In this document: piece by piece, positions 6,616 through 9,522 of the stretch
How the letters are laid out: each line of letters starts with the position of its first letter
Numbering within the stretch: position 1 is the stretch's first letter
Assembly: GCA_003165115.1 (NCBI GenBank)
Contig: PLSJ01000379.1
Span: 1 to 9,522, forward strand
Length of the DNA: 9,522 nt
Source of the DNA: Syntrophaceae bacterium
GTDB taxonomy: Bacteria > Desulfobacterota > Syntrophorhabdia > Syntrophorhabdales > WCHB1-27
Direction: 5' to 3'
Program-made: the position numbers and the translations under genes
Notes under the pieces: model-generated
What the model was told of the DNA's origin: nothing
Seen by the model: only the letters and a program-made list of their open reading frames with translations
The model's database searches: none

Positions 6616-6990
6616 CTAACGGCGGCCGAAAACCTTCAGAAGCCGCGAAAGAAATCCTTTTCCGCTATCGCCGTTACCGCCCGTCGCACAGCGGCTCGAT
6701 TCTCTCTGCGCCGTCCGGCTTCGGGCATCGACGTACTCTCTGTATTCCTCCATAAGGAGGTCGCGGTACTCCTGGCGGACGGACGCAAGGATATAGTTCT
6801 TTACCGCGAGCCTTTCCACTATCTCTTCCGCCGTTTCCCTGCTCACCTGCCTGCCCTCTTCGTAGACGGCCGCGAGTATCTCGCCGAGGCCCATAACGCC
6901 CGCCTGGGTCCCGTCCGGGAAGGTCAACATCCGTAAGCCCGGCGTGGGGGGCACGCAACAATATATTCCTTTGGGAACCTCATCGGACAT
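6616..6990 (-). CDS. Unrecognised small protein with a Cys-Cys pair and amphipathic C-terminus
   Basis: The protein has 124 residues and I do not recognise its family. What can be seen: a short N-terminal segment GIYCCVPPTPGLRMLTFPDG with adjacent cysteines (11-12), a Gly/hydrophobic turn GVMGLGEILAAVYEEG (31-46), then an acidic helical middle EEIVERLAVKNYILAS..YRDLLMEEYREYVDAR (55-90). A low-complexity linker (about 91-110) follows, and the end GKGFLSRLLKVFGRR could form a basic amphipathic helix able to touch membrane or a partner protein. There is no signal peptide or membrane segment. Coding is supported by GAGG six bases before the ATG and an extended -10 element upstream (7040-7045). 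The gene is transcribed divergently from hicAB. The Cys pair could bind metal or be redox-active, but this is inference; no function is assigned. Confidence 0.7.
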   Translation of the reverse strand: MSDEVPKGIYCCVPPTPGLRMLTFPDGTQAGVMGLGEILAAVYEEGRQVSRETAEEIVERLAVKNYILASVRQEYRDLLMEEYREYVDARSRTAQRESSRCATGGNGDSGKGFLSRLLKVFGRR

Positions 6991-7039
6991 CCTTCACCTC
7001 GCCGTTATTCTGCAACCCCTGTGTCACTTTTTCAGTATC

Positions 7040-7048
7040 AGTATACCA
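7040..7048 (-). promoter_or_regulatory. Extended -10 promoter element for the small unknown gene
   Basis: On the minus strand TGGTATACT (7048-7040) fits the extended -10 form TGnTATAAT with one mismatch. The -35 region is poor, as is common with extended -10 promoters. The transcript would start near 7033, giving a leader of about 40 bases before ATG 6990. The element overlaps a copy of the half-site AGTATCA (7034-7040) also found in the hicAB operator. Confidence 0.45.
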
Positions 7049-7116
7049 GAAGCTATGCACGAAAGGCTGGTACGAACCCCATTGCCCCGCTCCGGCAAGC
7101 CTACCACAATTCTTTC

Positions 7117-7145
7117 TTGATAATAGTATCATTAATTGATACTAT
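7117..7145 (+). promoter_or_regulatory. hicAB promoter with overlapping palindromic operator
   Basis: A -35 box TTGATA (7117-7122) and a -10 box TACTAT (7140-7145) are separated by exactly 17 bases. Within them lies a perfect inverted repeat, ATAGTATCA (7123-7131) and TGATACTAT (7137-7145) with a five-base centre, filling the whole spacer and the -10. A repressor bound here would block RNA polymerase. HicB antitoxins with a ribbon-helix-helix domain are known to bind such repeats in their own promoters, and HicB here has that domain. The predicted transcription start, about 7151-7153, coincides with the hicA start codon. Confidence 0.75.
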
Positions 7146-7150
7146 ATGAT

Positions 7151-7411
7151 GTGGGAAAACATGAGCGAACGTTGGAAGCCATATTTAAGGACCCGATACC
7201 GTCCAACATTCTCTGGTCTGATATCGAGGCGATGTTGATTGCGTTAAAGGCGGAGATAAGTGAGGGGCGTGGTTCCAGGGTACGAGTGGCATGAGGAGGG
7301 GTCCGTGCGGTGTTTCATCGACCACATCCGGAAAAGGAAACCGACAAGGGCGCAGTCAGATCGATGCGCCGGTTTCTACGGGAGGCAGGAGTAAGCCATG
7401 ATGACCTATAA
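7151..7411 (+). pseudogene. hicA: HicA-family toxin interrupted by an in-frame TGA
   Basis: Reading from GTG 7151, the frame gives KHERTLEAIFKDPIPSNILW and SDIEAMLIALKAEISEG, then GRGSRVRVA. TGA follows at 7292-7294 (codon 48). The same frame then continues without shift as GGVRAVFHRPHPEKETDKG and ends REAGVSHDDL before TAA at 7409-7411. Together the two halves make an 86-codon HicA (YcfA-like, double-stranded-RNA-binding fold), an mRNA interferase in intact relatives. The stop falls where relatives usually carry Leu in a RV..ALNGVRAVFHRPHP-type segment, so one base change from a Leu codon explains it. The His-containing FHRPHP part lies after the stop, so the 47-residue product should be inactive. 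There is no Shine-Dalgarno at 7151; the transcript may be leaderless. The 3' end overlaps hicB by 14 bases. Sequencing error is the main alternative. Confidence 0.82.
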
Positions 7412-7730
7412 GGGCTATAGCGCCAAGGTAGACTTTGACGATGAGGCCATGATCTTCCACGGCGAAGTGACCGGCATACGCGATGTCGTCACGTTTCAGG
7501 GCAAAACAGTCGACGAATTGAAGAATGCTTTTCATGACTCCGTGGATGACTACCTGGACATGTGCAAATCGCGAGGGGAGGAACCGGAGAAGCCATTCTC
7601 AGGGAAGTTTGTGGTAAGGGTATCCCCGGACGTCCACCGCAAAATATACATGGCGGCAAAAAGGGCCGGACAAAGCATCAACGCCTGGCTTAACACGACA
7701 CTTCAGAAGATCTCGGACGAGCGGCGTTAG
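7398..7730 (+). CDS. hicB: HicB-family antitoxin with ribbon-helix-helix domain
   Basis: The 110-residue protein has the two-part HicB layout. Residues 1-60 form the HicB-type, RNase-H-like half (YKGYSAKVDFDDEAMIFHGE, then GIRDVVTFQGKTVDELKNAF and DSVDDYLDMC). Residues about 66-108 form a ribbon-helix-helix DNA-binding domain (FSGKFVVRVSPDVHRKIYMA, then QSINAWLNTTLQKI). Known role: neutralises HicA and, through the ribbon-helix-helix, represses the hicAB promoter. Start ATG 7398 (the first of two adjacent ATGs) has AGGAG six bases upstream. The start overlaps the 3' end of the hicA frame, so translation would normally be coupled to hicA. With hicA stopped early, ribosomes must load at hicB's own strong site. 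The gene appears intact and could act now only as a DNA-binding regulator. Confidence 0.92.
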   Translation: MMTYKGYSAKVDFDDEAMIFHGEVTGIRDVVTFQGKTVDELKNAFHDSVDDYLDMCKSRGEEPEKPFSGKFVVRVSPDVHRKIYMAAKRAGQSINAWLNTTLQKISDERR

Positions 7731-7749
7731 AACGTCGTCACAGTTTATC

Positions 7750-7780
7750 CGGCATCGATCATTAGATGCACTCGATGCCG
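7750..7780. terminator. Possible bidirectional hairpin between convergent hicB and mutase genes
   Basis: Nine-base arms CGGCATCGA (7750-7758) and TCGATGCCG (7772-7780) are perfect reverse complements with a 13-base loop, placed in the 64 bases between two convergent stop codons. The position suits a shared terminator, but neither strand shows a T-run after the stem, so it is not a classic factor-independent terminator. Confidence 0.45.
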
Positions 7781-7794
7781 TCGTCCGGCCGACC

Positions 7795-9153
7795 CTAGCG
7801 AAGAGAGTCCATGACGCGGCTGAGGTCCGCCCTCACCATCGCCTCTATCCTCTCCCCCGCCGCCTCACTGTCCGCCTCGAACCTGAGTACCAGAATAGGC
7901 TGCGTGTTCGATGCCCTTACCAGCCCCCACCCGTCCGGCAGGACAATCCGCACTCCGTCGGTATCCACGATGTCGAACTTCTGCCGGTAGTAGTCCGTAA
8001 TCCTTCTCACCACCTCGAACTTTATCTGCTCGGGGCAATCGACGCGGATTTCCGGGGTCGACCATGTCGCGGGCAGGTCGCTTAAGAACTCGGAAAGCTT
8101 CCTGCCGTCCCTGCCGAGGATCTCGATGAGTCTGAGTGAGGCGTAGATGGCGTCGTCGAACCCGAAAAACCTGTCGGCAAAGAACATGTGACCGCTCATC
8201 TCTCCACCGAAAAGGGCGCCCGTCTCTTTCATTTTCTGCTTGATGAGCGAATGGCCCGCTTTCCACATGATCGGCCGGCCGCCGCGTGCGGCTATGTCGT
8301 CGAAGAGGTGCTTCGAGCACTTCACCTCGGAGACAAAGGCGGCCCCCCGGTGCCGCTCCATAATCTCGCGCGCAAATATGATCATCAGGTAGTCGCCCCA
8401 GATCACCCTGCCCTCGTTGTCCACCACGCCGATCCTGTCGGCATCGCCGTCATAGCCTATGCCCAGGTCGGCCTGCGTCGCGAGCACCGTCGCACGCAAT
8501 TGCTCCAGGTTCTCCTCGACGGTCGGGTCGGGGAAATGGTGGGGAAAGCGGCCGTCCATCTCGCAGAAGAGCGGGGTGACTTCCATACCCATTTCCTCCA
8601 TCATCGGGACCGCCACGACGCCGCCGGTCCCGTTGCCGGCGTCCACGACAACTTTCAGGCCCCGGTTAATGCCGATATTCTTCCTCAGAAACGCGTAGTA
8701 GTCTTCCCTGATGTGCGGATACGGGCTGACGGATCCCGGCCCCGAGACGAAGCGGCCTCCCTCCATGATGTCGGCTATTTCCTGCACCTCTGGGCCGAAA
8801 AGCGTGCTTTTGCCGCACGCCACCTTGAAGCCGTTATAATCGGGCGGGTTGTGGCTCCCCGTCACCATGATGCCGCCTTCGACGTCCAGGGTGAAGAGAG
8901 AATAATAAAACAGGGGCGTGGGCACAACGCCGAGGTCTATTACAGACAGGCCCCCTTGCGCCATACCCTCCATGACGAGGGCCCCGAACCGGTCTGAGCT
9001 GAGCCGGCAGTCCCTTCCGACGGATGCCTTCGTCTTGTCCCTTTCCCGCATATATGTGGCGAAGGCCCGCCCTATGTCCCGCACCAGGTCGTCGCCCAGG
9101 TCGCTCCCGACGACTCCCCTGATGTCATACTCCCTGAATATGCTTCTGTTCAT
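7795..9153 (-). CDS. Phosphomannomutase/phosphoglucomutase (AlgC/ManB type)
   Basis: The 452-residue protein has the full length of the alpha-D-phosphohexomutase superfamily. Signatures in order: FREYDIRG at 6-13, the catalytic serine loop TGSHNPPDYNG with Ser100 as the phosphoserine, the metal-binding loop DGDADR at 235-240, the sugar-recognition loop GEMSGH at 317-322, and the phosphate-binding loop RASNTQP at 413-419. Reaction: interconversion of mannose- or glucose-6-phosphate and the 1-phosphate through a bisphosphate intermediate. It is cytoplasmic and feeds GDP-mannose or UDP-glucose for polysaccharide and LPS synthesis. The start loop FREYDIRG and the RASNTQP loop fit the dual-specificity PMM/PGM branch (AlgC) better than phosphoglucosamine mutase GlmM, which has a different serine loop; the preferred sugar cannot be fixed from sequence. 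ATG 9153 has GGAGG five bases upstream. It is transcribed divergently from the LOG gene and convergent with hicB. Confidence 0.96.
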   Translation of the reverse strand: MNRSIFREYDIRGVVGSDLGDDLVRDIGRAFATYMRERDKTKASVGRDCRLSSDRFGALVMEGMAQGGLSVIDLGVVPTPLFYYSLFTLDVEGGIMVTGSHNPPDYNGFKVACGKSTLFGPEVQEIADIMEGGRFVSGPGSVSPYPHIREDYYAFLRKNIGINRGLKVVVDAGNGTGGVVAVPMMEEMGMEVTPLFCEMDGRFPHHFPDPTVEENLEQLRATVLATQADLGIGYDGDADRIGVVDNEGRVIWGDYLMIIFAREIMERHRGAAFVSEVKCSKHLFDDIAARGGRPIMWKAGHSLIKQKMKETGALFGGEMSGHMFFADRFFGFDDAIYASLRLIEILGRDGRKLSEFLSDLPATWSTPEIRVDCPEQIKFEVVRRITDYYRQKFDIVDTDGVRIVLPDGWGLVRASNTQPILVLRFEADSEAAGERIEAMVRADLSRVMDSLR

Positions 9154-9210
9154 CCCGGCCTCCGTGGCAGTGGCGAAATCGCGAATTTCCGTGGGGTGTG
9201 AAAGTTTTCT

Positions 9211-9241
9211 TTGACTTCCCGCGGCGGTCCTAAATATTATA
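9211..9241. promoter_or_regulatory. Divergent promoters with overlapping -10 boxes
   Basis: On the plus strand, TTGACT (9211-9216) and TATTAT (9235-9240) with an 18-base spacer form a good sigma-70 promoter for the LOG gene, with a start near 9247. On the minus strand, a perfect TATAAT (9241-9236) uses five of the same bases. Its best -35, TTGAGA (9262-9257), has a short 15-base spacer. The minus promoter would serve the mutase. The two cannot be occupied by polymerase at once. The plus promoter is more secure than the minus one. Confidence 0.6.
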
Positions 9242-9277
9242 TGTGAGCCGACAAAATCTCAAGGGGAAAGAGGAGAC

Positions 9278-9522
9278 ATGGAAAAACAATTCATCATAGA
9301 CGACTGGACGCTCCGGGATTCGTGGCGCCTCTTCCATATCATGGCGGAGTTCGTCGAAGGCTTCGAAAAGCTCTCCGAAGTGCAGCCCGCGATCACCCTG
9401 TTCGGCAGCGCGCGGACCAGGGAAGGGGACAAGCTTTACGCGAAGGCGTACGAGCTGGCCCTGACCCTGGGAAAAAACCGGTTCAATCTCATCACCGGAG
9501 GGGGGCCGGGCGTCATGGAGGC
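9278..9522 (+). CDS. LOG-family Rossmann-fold protein (TIGR00730 type), partial
   Basis: The first 81 codons are visible and the gene leaves the window. After an N-terminal helix region (DDWTLRDSWRLFHIMAEFVE) come the first strand AITLFGSART (about 38-47), a helix, then LITGGGPGVMEA (71-82). This is the first half of the LOG/lysine-decarboxylase-like nucleotide-binding signature; the second motif (PGGxGTxxE) should lie downstream. Known family role: relatives hydrolyse nucleoside monophosphates (cytokinin-activating LOG enzymes in plants, nucleosidases such as PpnN in bacteria). The function in this organism is not shown. ATG 9278 is preceded by a purine-rich AAGGGGAAAGAGGAG run, with GAGG four bases before the start. 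The family call is firm, the substrate open. Confidence 0.9.
   Translation, partial: MEKQFIIDDWTLRDSWRLFHIMAEFVEGFEKLSEVQPAITLFGSARTREGDKLYAKAYELALTLGKNRFNLITGGGPGVME

Noticed and set aside
6118..6936. 272-codon plus-strand open frame starting with a signal-peptide-like stretch
   Set aside because: It runs antisense through the better-supported gene at 6616-6990, has no ribosome-binding site and no recognisable domain; it is a GC-rich shadow.
7292..7294. TGA in hicA read as selenocysteine
   Set aside because: No HicA relative is known to use Cys or Sec at this position. The stop fits a simple Leu-to-stop change, and no convincing bacterial SECIS hairpin was seen immediately downstream.

Overview
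The window looks like a GC-rich chromosomal segment from an anaerobic, deltaproteobacteria-like (Desulfobacterota) bacterium. This is inferred from the style of the genes: an output-less tandem-receiver response regulator with a distinctive Trp-rich tail, a membrane histidine kinase with an HEVNNP box, a candidate sigma-54 promoter and small ParE/HicAB-type toxin-antitoxin loci. No rRNA or marker gene is present, so the taxon is a judgement, not a demonstration.

Layout, left to right. (1) 1-1740, minus strand: a housekeeping pair for nucleic-acid metabolism, the replication-associated AAA+ ATPase RarA followed downstream by the N-terminal OB-fold of a YhaM-type 3'-5' exonuclease that leaves the window. 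(2) 1775-2160, minus strand, immediately upstream of rarA: a type II toxin-antitoxin locus with an intact addiction-module antitoxin and a ParE/RelE toxin that is frameshifted and truncated. (3) 2161-2694: a gene-poor stretch holding an 11-bp inverted repeat and a good -24/-12 (sigma-54) promoter pointing at (4) 2695-3825, plus strand, an integral-membrane acyltransferase-3 protein. (5) 3848-6094, minus strand: a two-component operon, first a response regulator with two receiver domains and an unusual helical tail, then a four-helix membrane histidine kinase. (6) 6095-6615: about 520 bases without a convincing gene, with a 25-bp near-perfect dyad. (7) 6616-6990, minus strand: a small unrecognised protein with a Cys-Cys pair and an amphipathic basic C-terminus. 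(8) 7117-7730, plus strand: a hicAB locus with a very clear promoter/operator palindrome; hicB is intact, but hicA carries an in-frame TGA at codon 48. (9) 7795-9153, minus strand: phosphomannomutase/phosphoglucomutase. (10) 9278-9522, plus strand: the start of a LOG-family protein, divergent from the mutase with overlapping -10 elements.

How the parts relate. The mutase (sugar-1-phosphates for envelope glycans) and the membrane acyltransferase (acyl decoration of surface glycans) fit a cell-envelope polysaccharide theme. The kinase/regulator pair lies between them and could sense the envelope, but this is only positional. The two toxin-antitoxin loci share a striking pattern: in both, the antitoxin is intact and the toxin gene is broken. 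No mobile element, CRISPR array, tRNA or rRNA was seen. I did not find a clearly new multi-gene system. The most unusual items are the paired broken toxins, the tandem-receiver regulator with its tail, and the promoter architectures.
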